Source: Chitinophaga pinensis (GTDB lineage: Bacteria; Bacteroidota; Bacteroidia; UKL13-3). Taken from it: a stretch of DNA of 64,000 bases. Position 1 is the stretch's first letter. Every line of letters starts with the position of its first letter. The notes under the pieces were generated by a model that was not told the DNA's origin, ran no database searches, and saw only the letters and a program-made list of their open reading frames with translations. Positions 37,563 to 47,595 of the stretch are shown here, in pieces. Location: positions 35,412-99,411 of the forward strand of contig CAMBSD010000011.1 in NCBI GenBank assembly GCA_945870425.1, in the 5' to 3' direction. The position numbers and the translations under genes are program-made.

Positions 37563-39026
37563 ATGCTAAAGCATTTTTATGTTGGTATAATATTAATTTT
37601 CTTGACTAGGCTCTCTTTTGGCCAGTCGGTTGAATGGAGCAATCCACAAAAAATAAAATCAAAAACAAGTTATTCGCAAATTCTAGGTGAAAGTGCTTCT
37701 GGTGTGTATGTTTTGAGATGCAAAGACAACTCGTTTAGCAGAGATGTAATTATTGAAAAATACAAGGCCAACCTAGCGCAAGAGTTAAGTATTCCAATGC
37801 CCATTAGTATCAATGGGATCCTTGAAAGGGTGCTATTATTCGACAATATCATTTATGTGTTTGTGAGCGCTAAAAACAATGTTAGCAATAAGATTGATTT
37901 ACTTTTACAAAAGCTGGATGAAAACCTAAAACCCATTGGAAACGCTCAGGTTTTGATATCGATAAATAGTGAAGAAATAGACAATAAAACCCATTTCTAC
38001 ATCAAACATTCAAGCGAAAAGAAATTTATTGGTGTCATGTTTCTATCCAAGGGAAAGGAGAAAAATATTAGTAATCTAAACCTTTTTTGTTTCGATATAA
38101 ATATGCAACAACAATATGGTAAACGGTATGATTTGCCACATTCCATCGATGATATTTTCATTACTTCTTATGATATGGGAAATGAGGGCGATAGTTATTT
38201 GCTTATTGACTATCCTAAATTAGGTGTGAAGAAAAAAGCATCTGATTCACGCTCATTTTTTTTATATAGCTATTCATTGGGTATGGACAAAATGCTTGAA
38301 TATGATGTAGGACAGGCAGATACATTTATTGAGGAAATTGGTATGTGTTTGAATAATTATAGCAAGAAAATTTCTGTAGCTGGGTTTTATTCGAACGATA
38401 ATAGCAAGAAGGTTGCGGGTTATTTTTATTATGTGCTTGATTTGACTACCAACGAACTAATTACTAAAAGATTTGAGAATTTTCCCTCAGATTTTATCAG
38501 TAAAAGATACAACACCAAAAGCAGTGATGATTTGAGTGATTTATATATCCGCAAAATGGTAGCTCGCAGTGATGGCGGTTGTTTGCTCTTGGCTGAGAAA
38601 TATTACTTATCAAGACAAACCTATACATATTATGTAAATGGATTTCCACAAACCAATAGCCGAACTGTATACAATTATGATGATGTGCAAATGATGTCTT
38701 TTAATGCGGATGGTAGCCTTCAGTTTAACAATACCATTGCCAAGTCTCAGAGTTCAATTAGTGATGGTGGTTATTATTCTTCCATTGTACCAATAATTAC
38801 ACCAGAAAACCTTTATGTTGTTTATAATTATGATGTTAATACAGAGGGGGATATGATGTTAAGTTATGCTAATAATAAGGGACTTATGGAAAACAAAATA
38901 TTGGTAAAAGCAATTAATGCCAGTGCTTTAATTATCCCCTCTGAAACCAAGCAGGTGAGTTCAAATAGTATCTTGGCTTGCAGTTTACGCGATAAGAGAT
39001 TTACTTTGATGCGAATTACATTTTAA
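37563..39026 (+). CDS. exported protein of unknown function, beta-rich
   Basis: 487 residues. A signal peptide (VGIILIFLTRLSFGQ) precedes a beta-strand-rich body with recurring hydrophobic-strand, turn, Asp/Asn patterns (for example MCLNNYSKKISVAGFYSND and MVARSDGGCLLLAEKYYL), like repeated propeller blades. Phe/Tyr-rich strands near the end (YVVYNYDVN) support this. No catalytic motif or T9SS sorting tail is visible. A near-consensus promoter lies 22 bases upstream. It precedes a membrane protein gene and a DUF218 gene on the same strand. Confidence 0.6.
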   Translation: MLKHFYVGIILIFLTRLSFGQSVEWSNPQKIKSKTSYSQILGESASGVYVLRCKDNSFSRDVIIEKYKANLAQELSIPMPISINGILERVLLFDNIIYVFVSAKNNVSNKIDLLLQKLDENLKPIGNAQVLISINSEEIDNKTHFYIKHSSEKKFIGVMFLSKGKEKNISNLNLFCFDINMQQQYGKRYDLPHSIDDIFITSYDMGNEGDSYLLIDYPKLGVKKKASDSRSFFLYSYSLGMDKMLEYDVGQADTFIEEIGMCLNNYSKKISVAGFYSNDNSKKVAGYFYYVLDLTTNELITKRFENFPSDFISKRYNTKSSDDLSDLYIRKMVARSDGGCLLLAEKYYLSRQTYTYYVNGFPQTNSRTVYNYDDVQMMSFNADGSLQFNNTIAKSQSSISDGGYYSSIVPIITPENLYVVYNYDVNTEGDMMLSYANNKGLMENKILVKAINASALIIPSETKQVSSNSILACSLRDKRFTLMRITF

Positions 39027-39035
39027 TAGCAGACC

Positions 39036-40019
39036 TTGTTAAACATTTTTCGTTCAAATAATATTTTTTCAATTGTAGCGCTTTTTCTCGTTACCATAGG
39101 GATTCGTTTGTTTCCTTATTTTAGTTTTCAACCAATTGAACTTAGTATTAATGCCCCACTTACTCAGTTTTTTTTCAATTATTGGAAACTATTGGGACCC
39201 ACATCAAATACTGATTTTGTTGTAGCTACATTGGTTATATATCTTCAGTCTTTGCAAATTAATTATATTACTACCCAACATAGTGTATTGCATAAAGACT
39301 CAATGCTACCAGCTTTAATGTATGTGACGCTTAATAGCATATACCCAGAGCAAATGGTGCTTTCGCCACAAATGCTAGCGAACACTTTTTTGCTTTTAAT
39401 CCTTCAACGTTTATTTTATTTATACGAATCTAGTAAACCGCTTTATCTAGTATTGGATGCGGGCATGTATTTGGGTTTGGCCATTTTGTTTAATTACGAT
39501 ATAATTAACTATTTGCCTTTTATTTTAATATCTGTTGTGGCTATGACCTCTTTTAATATTAAGTATTTGATGGTTGCCATCATTGGCATCATTGTACCCA
39601 TTTATTTTACAACCGCTTTTTTTTACCTAAGTAACCACTTAAATGATTTTATGGCATTTGTTGAGCTCAGTTTTACCAAAACTTACTTTATTAAAATAGC
39701 CATTGATCCGATCACCGCCATTCCTTGGTTTGTGATGTTGGGGTTACTTTTATATACAGCATTTGTTATTCAATCAAACTTTTATAAGAACAACGTGAAA
39801 ACGCGCAGGGTATTATTGACCCTAGGCTTATTGTTGCTGTTTTCATTATTAATTGTTCCACTAGAGGATAAAAATTTTATTTTCAATCTCATTTATTTAA
39901 GCACACCAACAAGCATGTTGGTTGCCTATTTCTTCTTAAGCAGTAAAAGGTTTTACTTAAAAGAAATATTTTATTTGTTTTTTGTAGCCTCTTGTTTTTA
40001 CTTCCAACTCAACCGCTAG
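39036..40019 (+). CDS. multi-pass membrane protein (DUF6427-like)
   Basis: 327 residues starting at TTG (39036), 9 bases after the previous stop. Eight or nine predicted transmembrane helices and an N-terminal FRSNNIFSIVALFLV segment resemble the Bacteroidota DUF6427 family, though that call is from memory of the pattern. No enzyme motif is visible. The gap to the next gene is 3 bases, so it is probably in an operon with the DUF218-family gene and the upstream exported protein. Confidence 0.6.
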   Translation: MLNIFRSNNIFSIVALFLVTIGIRLFPYFSFQPIELSINAPLTQFFFNYWKLLGPTSNTDFVVATLVIYLQSLQINYITTQHSVLHKDSMLPALMYVTLNSIYPEQMVLSPQMLANTFLLLILQRLFYLYESSKPLYLVLDAGMYLGLAILFNYDIINYLPFILISVVAMTSFNIKYLMVAIIGIIVPIYFTTAFFYLSNHLNDFMAFVELSFTKTYFIKIAIDPITAIPWFVMLGLLLYTAFVIQSNFYKNNVKTRRVLLTLGLLLLFSLLIVPLEDKNFIFNLIYLSTPTSMLVAYFFLSSKRFYLKEIFYLFFVASCFYFQLNR

Positions 40020-40022
40020 CCT

Positions 40023-40790
40023 ATGTTCTTTATTTTATCTAAGATTCTTTATGCCATTGTTGCTCCAGCTAGTTTAATTACATTGTGTTTTCTGTTTTAT
40101 TTTTTTCTAAAGAAAAAGTACTTATTATATACGGGGGTTGGACTATTTCTTTTTTTTACAAACCCATTTATTGGCCTTAATTTTTTTAAAATGTGGGAGA
40201 TAGATGCTACTGAAGTAGGGTCGGAAGAGCATTATGATGGCTTGATAATTTTGGGAGGCTTTGTTTCGACTATTGCAGTAAATAGTCAAAATCAAAGAAC
40301 TGTTTATGCAGATGGCAATGACAGAATGATTCAAGCCATTTCTTTATATAAAAAAGGCGTGTCGGATAAGATTATTTATACCGCAGGTACAGATAGTATT
40401 TTTAATTTACATACTGCTGAAGCGCTACTCGCCAAGGAGTTTATGTTGCAAATAGGCATACCTGATTCTGCCATCATTACCGAGTCGAGATCAATAAATA
40501 CATACGAGAATGCTTTGTTTACCAAACAAATTTTGGAAAGTAGAGATAAGGCTTGGCATCAAAAAAGGTATTTGCTTGTGACTTCTGCGTTTCATATGCG
40601 TAGGTCAATGGCGTGTTTCAAAAAACAAGGGTTTAACGTTATACCGTATTCAACAAACTTTAGAGCTTTGATAGAGAACTATACCGTTTTCAATACCATC
40701 ATACCAAGTTATGGTGCTTTGCAAAACTGGACATATTTAATTAAAGAATGGATTGGTATGTTGGTTTATAAAGCAAAAGGCTATATTTAA
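40023..40790 (+). CDS. YdcF/DUF218-family membrane protein
   Basis: 255 residues. Two N-terminal membrane helices (about residues 5-50) are followed by a periplasmic DUF218 domain: DGLIILGGF, DRMIQAISLYKKG, ESRSINTYENALFTKQIL and LLVTSAFHMRRSMACFKKQGF. This is the DUF218 fold of ElyC/SanA/YdcF proteins, linked to cell-envelope precursor handling. It is the last of a + strand trio and ends 1 base before the convergent small membrane protein gene. Confidence 0.85.
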   Translation: MFFILSKILYAIVAPASLITLCFLFYFFLKKKYLLYTGVGLFLFFTNPFIGLNFFKMWEIDATEVGSEEHYDGLIILGGFVSTIAVNSQNQRTVYADGNDRMIQAISLYKKGVSDKIIYTAGTDSIFNLHTAEALLAKEFMLQIGIPDSAIITESRSINTYENALFTKQILESRDKAWHQKRYLLVTSAFHMRRSMACFKKQGFNVIPYSTNFRALIENYTVFNTIIPSYGALQNWTYLIKEWIGMLVYKAKGYI

Positions 40791-40791
40791 C

Positions 40792-41247
40792 TTATTTGAA
40801 CAGTGAACTTAAATCAATACCAAATAGGGTTTTAAGTCCAATAAGTATAACCACCCATAAGGAAAATGAACCAAGCATAATAATCTTTATACGCCATTTG
40901 TTTTTCTCAATGGATGCTGCCAGAATGGTACCTATTGGAATCGATATAATTGGCGATAATAAGGCTATGCCGTAAACTTCATATTTGCGTATGATTTTAA
41001 CGAGTAATCTAGATGATGTTTTGAATTTGAATGGCTTTGGTTTACTGGGGAAATATTTGTTTTTTAGTTTTAATATAAACTGCCAAAGGTAAAGGTAGAA
41101 AACAACCCCAATCATACCCCCACCCACAGTGCAGACAAAGGTAAATAATGTACTAAAGCCATATCCTAAAGCCAATAGAAATCCACCAAGAAATTTGATG
41201 GCACTAACTGCTACCACCCAACATATTTTAACCGCCCAGTCGCCCAT
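40792..41247 (-). CDS. small membrane protein, possibly small-multidrug-export-like
   Basis: 151 residues with three to four hydrophobic helices (about residues 10-32, 36-60, 90-112 and 123-145). The YEVYGIALLSPIISIPIGTILAASI segment recalls the small multidrug export/COG2426 group, but this is a weak call. Its ATG directly follows the murQ stop codon with no gap, so expression is probably coupled to that enzyme. Function is otherwise unknown. Confidence 0.55.
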   Translation of the reverse strand: MGDWAVKICWVVAVSAIKFLGGFLLALGYGFSTLFTFVCTVGGGMIGVVFYLYLWQFILKLKNKYFPSKPKPFKFKTSSRLLVKIIRKYEVYGIALLSPIISIPIGTILAASIEKNKWRIKIIMLGSFSLWVVILIGLKTLFGIDLSSLFK

Positions 41248-42069
41248 CTATTTTTTTGCTATTATCGCATTTCTAACGTTTCCATGTTTTATTAACAATT
41301 CTTTAGCCGTAAGCTCATCCACACCTAATTCTTCGGCAATCATCTTTGTACCGCGATTAATTAACTTGTTATTGCTTAATTGCATATCCACCATTTTACT
41401 TCCTTTTACTCGACCCAATTTAATCATCAAGGATGTGCTAATCATGTTTAATACCAGTTTCTGAGCAGTTCCAGATTTCATGCGTGTACTACCTGTAACA
41501 AATTCTGCTCCAACTACCACTTCAATAGGATAATCTGCAAATTTGGCTACTTCCGAGCCCTTGTTGCAAACTATGCAGCCCGTTCTTATTCCTTTTTCTT
41601 GTGCCTTTTTTAGTCCTGCAAAAACATAGGGTGTTGATCCACTTGCGGCTATGCCTATCAAAAAATCCTTTTTATTGATTTTATAGATAGATAAGTCTTT
41701 CCAGGCCTGTTTTTCATCATCTTCAGCAAATTCAACAGCCTTTCTTATGGCCGCGTCTCCACCGGCAATAATTCCTATCACTCGACCAGTCTCAACGCCA
41801 AATGTAGGAGGGCATTCGCTCGCATCTACAATACCAAGTCGACCGCTTGTACCGGCACCAATGTAAAACAATCTACCGCCTTGGCTCATGTTTTCGTAGG
41901 CAGCATCTACTAGTTTTTTAATTTTTGGTATTGTCTTCTCAATTGATTGTGGAACTGTTTTGTCTTCATTGTTGATGTTGCACAACAAGTCTATTGTGCT
42001 CATCTTCTCTAAATGAACATATTTTGAATTTGATTCGGTTGTTTTCGTTGAGTGTGATTTTTTTGACAT
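41248..42069 (-). CDS. murQ: N-acetylmuramic acid 6-phosphate etherase
   Basis: 273 residues. SIS-domain residues GAGTSGRLGIVDASECPPTFG (shown here by its GAGTSGRLG and SECPPTFG parts), IAASGSTPYV and EFVTGSTRMKSGTAQK are family hallmarks. MurQ cleaves the lactyl ether of MurNAc-6-P, recycling cell-wall sugar to GlcNAc-6-P. The length is near normal, with a short N-terminal charged extension. Its stop abuts the small membrane protein's ATG. It is divergent from the S41 protease gene. Confidence 0.95.
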   Translation of the reverse strand: MSKKSHSTKTTESNSKYVHLEKMSTIDLLCNINNEDKTVPQSIEKTIPKIKKLVDAAYENMSQGGRLFYIGAGTSGRLGIVDASECPPTFGVETGRVIGIIAGGDAAIRKAVEFAEDDEKQAWKDLSIYKINKKDFLIGIAASGSTPYVFAGLKKAQEKGIRTGCIVCNKGSEVAKFADYPIEVVVGAEFVTGSTRMKSGTAQKLVLNMISTSLMIKLGRVKGSKMVDMQLSNNKLINRGTKMIAEELGVDELTAKELLIKHGNVRNAIIAKK

Positions 42070-42141
42070 GAGACAATATTTAAATCATTGCGTAGGTCGA
42101 AATATTAGTGCTTATATTCGAACCTTGTTTTTGGTTCAAAT

Positions 42142-43764
42142 ATGACAAATAATAACAACAAATGGCAGCCTTTTATTTATGGGTTGCTAATAGCTAGTGG
42201 GATTTTTATTGGTATGTGGCTACGACCCTCTAAAGGAGGTAAAATAGGCATTGATGGAAGTAGCAAGTTTGGCGAAATGTTATCCATTATTAAAGAGGCT
42301 TATGTTGATTCGGTGAACATACAAGATTTGGAGAACAAAACGCTCAACGAAATGCTGAGTAATTTAGATCCCCATTCGGCCTATATTCCAGCCGAAGAAC
42401 TACAAAAAGCCAACGAGCCACTTGAGGGAAATTTTGATGGAATAGGAGTAGAATTTAATATAGTGAATGATACTATTATGGTTGTTTCAGCCATTAATGG
42501 AGGGCCTTCGCAAGAGTTGGGCATTAAAGCGGGCGATAGAATTATCAAGGTGGATACCACACCCGTTGCAGGTGTAAAAATCACAAACGACAAAGTAATA
42601 AAGTCATTGAGAGGTAAAAGAGGAACAGATGTAAATGTTACTATTTATAGGCCTTATGAAAAGCAAATACTAGAATTTAAAATTACGCGAAATACCATAC
42701 CCATTTATAGTATAGATGCCTCATTTATGATTAATGATGAGACGGGATATATTAAAATTAGTCGATTTGCTGCAACTACCCACGATGAGTTTTTAAAAGC
42801 ATATGCCGAGTTGGAAACGCAAAACCTACAGAACTTAATTCTTGATTTGAGGGGTAATCCCGGAGGCTATTTGAATGCGGCCACCGAATTGGCGGATGAA
42901 ATACTAGATGGTAAAAAACTTATAGTTTATACACAAGGCAGAACTAAGCCCAAACAAGAATTTTATACAGAACATTCAGGTGTATTTGAAACAGGAAAAT
43001 TAGTTGTACTAATTGACGAAGGTTCGGCATCGGCAAGTGAGATATTAAGTGGCGCTGTTCAAGATTGGGATAGGGGATTGGTTGTAGGTAGAAGAAGCTT
43101 TGGTAAGGGCTTGGTTCAGGAGCCATTTGATTTGAGTGATGGGTCTGCCTTGCGTTTAACCGTTTCAAGATATTATACCCCATCGGGACGTTGTATTCAG
43201 AAGGATTATAAAACACAGGGGTATGATGAGTATGAAAATGATATTTATGCCCGCATTGAAAATGGTGAATTGGAAGATGCAAGCAAACAAAAGATTTATG
43301 ATTCAACAGAGTATCGCACAAAAATTAAAAACCGGATTGTATACGGTGGAGGCGGCATATATCCAGATGTTTTTGTGCCAATTGATACAAGCTACAATAC
43401 CCGTTTTTTAACAGATGTTTTTGCTAATGGATTGTTAAACAAGTTTGCCTACGATTATATGGATAAAAACCGTAATTCACTTGCGGCTATCAGCGATTTA
43501 GAAGTGTATAATAAGTCATTCGAAATTAGTGATCTTGCGTTCAATATGTTTATCGATTTTTGTAAGCAACAGAACATTGGATTGCTGAATGCCCCAGATA
43601 TTAGTAGATCCAAAGACTTCATTAAATTACAACTAAAGGCCTTAATTGCCCGTCAAATATGGCGCGAAAAGGGTTATTATTATTTAGTTAGTAAGCAAGA
43701 TAAAGGGGTTCTAAAAGCTATAGAAGCCCTAAGTAAATATAGTCAGCTGATGTATAAAAAGTAG
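42142..43764 (+). CDS. C-terminal-processing serine peptidase (S41/CtpA) with PDZ domain
   Basis: 540 residues. An N-terminal signal-anchor (IYGLLIASGIFIGMWL) leads to LDPHSAYI, a PDZ domain (GGPSQELGIKAGDRIIKVD, about residues 110-190), and the catalytic core with LRGNPGG, the nucleophile Ser in DEGSASASEI and the Lys in GRRSFGKGLVQ. It is a periplasmic or membrane-anchored tail-specific protease acting on unstructured C-termini. Its stop codon directly abuts the convergent aat stop. A C-terminal helical region (about residues 430-540) completes the family length. Confidence 0.95.
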   Translation: MTNNNNKWQPFIYGLLIASGIFIGMWLRPSKGGKIGIDGSSKFGEMLSIIKEAYVDSVNIQDLENKTLNEMLSNLDPHSAYIPAEELQKANEPLEGNFDGIGVEFNIVNDTIMVVSAINGGPSQELGIKAGDRIIKVDTTPVAGVKITNDKVIKSLRGKRGTDVNVTIYRPYEKQILEFKITRNTIPIYSIDASFMINDETGYIKISRFAATTHDEFLKAYAELETQNLQNLILDLRGNPGGYLNAATELADEILDGKKLIVYTQGRTKPKQEFYTEHSGVFETGKLVVLIDEGSASASEILSGAVQDWDRGLVVGRRSFGKGLVQEPFDLSDGSALRLTVSRYYTPSGRCIQKDYKTQGYDEYENDIYARIENGELEDASKQKIYDSTEYRTKIKNRIVYGGGGIYPDVFVPIDTSYNTRFLTDVFANGLLNKFAYDYMDKNRNSLAAISDLEVYNKSFEISDLAFNMFIDFCKQQNIGLLNAPDISRSKDFIKLQLKALIARQIWREKGYYYLVSKQDKGVLKAIEALSKYSQLMYKK

Positions 43765-44403
43765 TTAATGAGCAATAGCTTCTTTTACCCTTTTCATAAA
43801 TATCTTCCTATCTATTTCAATTGCCCCCATGCTTAATAGGTGAGGGTTGCTTACTTGACAATCTATAATTTCGAACCCATCTTCATCTAAAAATGTGCAA
43901 AGAAAAATAAGGGCAGCTTTCGATGCGTTGCTTACAATGCTAAACATGCTTTCGCCAAAAAAAACTTTGCCGATAGCCAATCCATATAAACCGCCTACTA
44001 ATTTTCCATTTTGCCACACCTCAATTGAATGCGCAAAGCCCTCGTTGTGCAAACGCGTATAAGCCCCTATCATATCATTGCCTAACCAAGTGCCAGTGTC
44101 TTCACGAAGTTTTCCGCAGTTTTCAATAACATCTTCAAAACAGGTGTTGATGCTAAAATCAAATGTATGGCGATGCAGAATCTGCTTCATTGATTTTGAA
44201 ACATACACATCTTTAGGAAATAACACGCATCGGGGGTTTGGACTATACCACAAAATAGGTTCATCTTCGCTATACCAGGGGAAAATGCCGTTTGTATAAG
44301 CGTTTAAAATCATGGGAGAACTTAATATTCCACCAATGGCTAAAAGTCCATTTGGGTCGGCATATTCTAGTGGAGGAAACTTGTTTTCTAGCAGGTAAAA
44401 CAC
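43765..44403 (-). CDS. aat: leucyl/phenylalanyl-tRNA--protein transferase
   Basis: 212 residues from a GTG start. Signature blocks are FPPLEYADPNGLLAIGG, YTNGIFPWYSEDEPILWYSPNPR and GGLYGLAIGKVFFGESMFS. It attaches Leu or Phe to N-terminal Arg/Lys of proteins, creating N-degrons for ClpAP. The start lies at the natural family N-terminus. Convergent with the S41 protease gene; no ClpS is in the window. Confidence 0.94.
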   Translation of the reverse strand: MFYLLENKFPPLEYADPNGLLAIGGILSSPMILNAYTNGIFPWYSEDEPILWYSPNPRCVLFPKDVYVSKSMKQILHRHTFDFSINTCFEDVIENCGKLREDTGTWLGNDMIGAYTRLHNEGFAHSIEVWQNGKLVGGLYGLAIGKVFFGESMFSIVSNASKAALIFLCTFLDEDGFEIIDCQVSNPHLLSMGAIEIDRKIFMKRVKEAIAH

Positions 44404-44450
44404 TTTTCAATATTAGTTTTTATTAGGGAAAATGCCACAAAAACTAGAAC

Positions 44451-44476
44451 AAAAAAGGGAGCTGGCGGCTCCCTTA
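44451..44476 (-). terminator. Rho-independent terminator
   Basis: AAGGGAGC (44455-44462) pairs with GCTCCCTT (44468-44475), loop of five. Read on the minus strand the stem is followed by six T residues, so it best ends transcription of the gene at 44534-44911. Confidence 0.85.
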
Positions 44477-44533
44477 TTTTGTGTAATCAATCAAATCCTA
44501 AACTTGGATTATATGGCAACAACCAATCTATGC

Positions 44534-44911
44534 TTAGTTATTGTTAGCGTTCAGGTCTAAATTTAATGCATTTGCAGGCTCTTCAGTTACTAGACCAGAC
44601 ATTAGGTCGGTAAGACTTGGTGCAGGAGCAATTGTTTTCTCTTTTTCTTCTATTTTTTTACCATTGTTTACTGGCTTAGGTTTTGAGAATTCACCCATTC
44701 CATGCATATCTAATTTGTTTTCACGAACAAACATACCTAAGGCAATGGCCATTTTAATAGAGTCGATGCTTAATTCAAGTTCCCATTCGTCATTGCTTAT
44801 CGTTCTAGGGCTTACTTTGAATTCTATTTTTTGATCTAAGCAGTAATCAAAAATGATTTGAATGTTTTTGCGCTTAGCTATAATTACTGGTTTATCGTCT
44901 GTTTTACTCAT
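44534..44911 (-). CDS. conserved hypothetical protein, small basic/acidic
   Basis: 125 residues. The first 85 form an alpha/beta-like domain (IIAKRKNIQIIFDYCLDQ, EWELELSIDSIKMAIALGMF). The tail is low-complexity, with Lys-Glu-rich and then Asn/Leu-rich segments (APSLTDLM, ALNLDLNANNN). No signal peptide or known motif is seen. It is monocistronic, with a strong terminator downstream (44451-44476), so it is probably a real independently regulated gene. Confidence 0.65.
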   Translation of the reverse strand: MSKTDDKPVIIAKRKNIQIIFDYCLDQKIEFKVSPRTISNDEWELELSIDSIKMAIALGMFVRENKLDMHGMGEFSKPKPVNNGKKIEEKEKTIAPAPSLTDLMSGLVTEEPANALNLDLNANNN

Positions 44912-45069
44912 AAAATATATTGCTTTTATCTGGCTGTAAAATTAGACTTTTCGCCTTTGGCTTTAGTTTATAATTCTTAACATAATTGATGACTAAACAA
45001 CATGGAAATCAACAACTGAATGAAAAATGTTGGAAAGGTGTGAATAAGTAGGTGGTTGTTAACAGCCTA

Positions 45070-47451
45070 TTATCTTAACAAGGTGAGATTTCCATTGATT
45101 GTATTGTTACTGCCATCATAACCGGAGTAATAAATGATGTAGTGATATACGTCAACAGGCGCTGGTAGCCCATTAACATTGCCATCCCAATAGGCTTTTT
45201 TATCGTTGGTTTCATAAACAAGTTGGCCCCATCGGTTAAACACTTGGATATTCATATCTTTGGTGTATACAGCCGACCATCTGAATTTGTCATTCATATT
45301 GTCTCCATTAGCCGAGAATGCAGATGGGGCGTAAACAATAGGTGCTATTCTGACTTTTACTTCATTTGAGCGACTTACAAATGAGGGTTTAAGAGAGGTT
45401 GTGGTGGAAGTCTCCATGGCATTAACGAAATAGTTAAACATACCTTCGTCTATGTTTAGTTTGCTATCTGCATATTCGGTTTTTGTAGTATCAATAGAAA
45501 CGATATTTTGATAAGGTGTTACAGCATCGCTTCGCCAAATTTCATAACTACTTACTCCTTTTTCCCATGTTTTATATGGATTCCACCAAATTGTATTAAT
45601 AAAATTTTCACTATACCCTTTGAGCAAAATGCTACAAGAAACTTGTCCATAGGGGCTATAATTATCGCAAGTATCGCGCATAATGACATAGTAACAGTAC
45701 GATGTATCATCTACACTTACATCAAAATCTTGATAGGAAGTATCATATGGCCACTCGTATACCTTTAATAAAGAATAAGGCGTTTTTTCATTTGTTGTGC
45801 GGTATAGGTAATACTTGGCAAAGTCTTTTTCATTGGATTGAGGCCAACATATCTTTATGCTTTTTTCGTCAGGTGTTACGGTTACAAAGTTTATTTTTTG
45901 TACAGCTGGTGCAGCAACCAATTGCTCAAAAGTGCTAAGGGTATCTGAAGGAGGTCCTTGAATGCCACAATAATTAACTGCCCGCATCATGTATGTATAA
46001 TTTATCGTTTTATTGTTAGGCGTATTTTTGTCGGTATAATTTCTCTGATTTTTATTTGTGATTGAATCAACAAGCACCCAGTTCTTGTAATCAACACCTC
46101 GGTATAAATTATACTGTTTAAAATAAGGATTGTTTCCTGTGCTATCACCCCAATAAACAATGGTTTGGTTATCTCCTAGGGTTAAGCAAAGAATACTGTT
46201 TGGGTTCACAATCGGCATGTCGATGATGTTTATATAAACATTCTTCTTTGCGCTTCTTGGGCTTGGGCAACCATTGTCTTTGAGCGTTAGGTAGAATGGA
46301 ACACGACTCATCCCTTTTAGGCTGCAATCTGTTTTCCAGCAAAACCTTTTGTTAATGTTCAAGTATCCACCTGAAAATGTATCAATGTCGGGGTAGCTGG
46401 TAATGGTATCGTTTGAAAAAACGGGGGAACTAACTTTAAGATAAATGGAATCTTTTGTATCGGTACTGTTTATTCTAAAACATAATTCATTGGGGATTTG
46501 AACATCAAAATTGGCAATGTCTTGGCTTGATGCCGAGTCGTTTAGCGTTATCACGCTTGGGGGCAAATTAGGGCAATTACCTATAGTAAATTGTAATTCA
46601 AGTCTTACCTCACCAATTTTTTTTCCGAATCTAAACTCTTCTACTTTTATGGATGCAATAAATACTCCAATTACAGTCGGGGTGACGGAAATTTGACCGG
46701 TATTAGCATCTATTGAAAGAGATGGGGCTCCAAGTATGGCATTTGTTGCAGAATAGCCACTTGCCCATTCAATTGGCTTGTATGGACCTGATGTTGGATT
46801 TCCGACATTACTAGGAGTGTTAGCATTTAAGGTTCCATTTAGGGGGTCTGCCAAAGAGAATTTCAATTGATCATTATCATCGTCTTTGTAGTTTAGGTTG
46901 TAGGTAAAATCTCCTTCTGCACAAAGAAGGGTGTTGGCGTTATTGGTAAAGTAAGGAGAAGAATTGGTAATAAATGCTACAGGCGGAAACTCCATATAAA
47001 AAACCATGGCAGCTCCTCCAGGATTGACAATATTGGCAATTACATTATTTCTACAGCAGCGCTCCCAGCTGATATAGTAACCAGCGGTATTGTTGTAAAT
47101 TCTAGAATTAAGGGTGATGGTTTTTTTAAATATGTATAATTCCGTACAGGCCTTTATTGTTTTTGCGCAGCTATCCGTGGCAAATGCTAAAACACTCTTG
47201 CTAATGAATGAGAGTGAAACAGTTGTTTTTCTTACGTTTGTTGCCTTATCAAAAATGCCGACAACCATTTCAGATTGGTCTTGGGAAAAAGCTTGTTGTG
47301 TTCCATTTAAGCAATCACCTAGGTAATTCATTGTTAGTTCGTATGAATTGCCAGACAGGTGTTTAAGTGCAAAACCACCCCCAACAATATGCGTAGAGTA
47401 GCTTTTCAGCGACACAAGACACACAAACAATATAGAAAAAATTGGCTTCAA
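45070..47451 (-). CDS. secreted T9SS cargo with type-B C-terminal domain, fibronectin-like repeats
   Basis: 793 residues starting at TTG (47451); the next in-frame Met is beyond the signal and the first conserved block. A signal peptide (SILFVCLVSLKSYS) leads to HIVGGGFALKHLSGNSYELTMNYLGDC, the opening of a family common among gliding-associated cargos. Mid-protein Fn3-like domains follow. The last about 85 residues hold the CHU_C sorting domain (IVYAPSAFSANGDNMND, IQVFNRWGQLVYET, AYWDGNVNGLPAPVDVYHYII). Surface display via the type IX system is expected. It is similar in layout to 20917-22692. Confidence 0.88.
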   Translation of the reverse strand: MKPIFSILFVCLVSLKSYSTHIVGGGFALKHLSGNSYELTMNYLGDCLNGTQQAFSQDQSEMVVGIFDKATNVRKTTVSLSFISKSVLAFATDSCAKTIKACTELYIFKKTITLNSRIYNNTAGYYISWERCCRNNVIANIVNPGGAAMVFYMEFPPVAFITNSSPYFTNNANTLLCAEGDFTYNLNYKDDDNDQLKFSLADPLNGTLNANTPSNVGNPTSGPYKPIEWASGYSATNAILGAPSLSIDANTGQISVTPTVIGVFIASIKVEEFRFGKKIGEVRLELQFTIGNCPNLPPSVITLNDSASSQDIANFDVQIPNELCFRINSTDTKDSIYLKVSSPVFSNDTITSYPDIDTFSGGYLNINKRFCWKTDCSLKGMSRVPFYLTLKDNGCPSPRSAKKNVYINIIDMPIVNPNSILCLTLGDNQTIVYWGDSTGNNPYFKQYNLYRGVDYKNWVLVDSITNKNQRNYTDKNTPNNKTINYTYMMRAVNYCGIQGPPSDTLSTFEQLVAAPAVQKINFVTVTPDEKSIKICWPQSNEKDFAKYYLYRTTNEKTPYSLLKVYEWPYDTSYQDFDVSVDDTSYCYYVIMRDTCDNYSPYGQVSCSILLKGYSENFINTIWWNPYKTWEKGVSSYEIWRSDAVTPYQNIVSIDTTKTEYADSKLNIDEGMFNYFVNAMETSTTTSLKPSFVSRSNEVKVRIAPIVYAPSAFSANGDNMNDKFRWSAVYTKDMNIQVFNRWGQLVYETNDKKAYWDGNVNGLPAPVDVYHYIIYYSGYDGSNNTINGNLTLLR

Positions 47452-47595
47452 GGAGATTCAAAATTATATATTTGGTTGGTATTAGCTAACAAATATTGCA
47501 TTGTAAAAAAAATTTAACCCATTACATGATAAAACATACATTTTTATTTGTCACCCGAAACTTTAAATTAGCTGCAAATTTTAAAAAACTAAAAA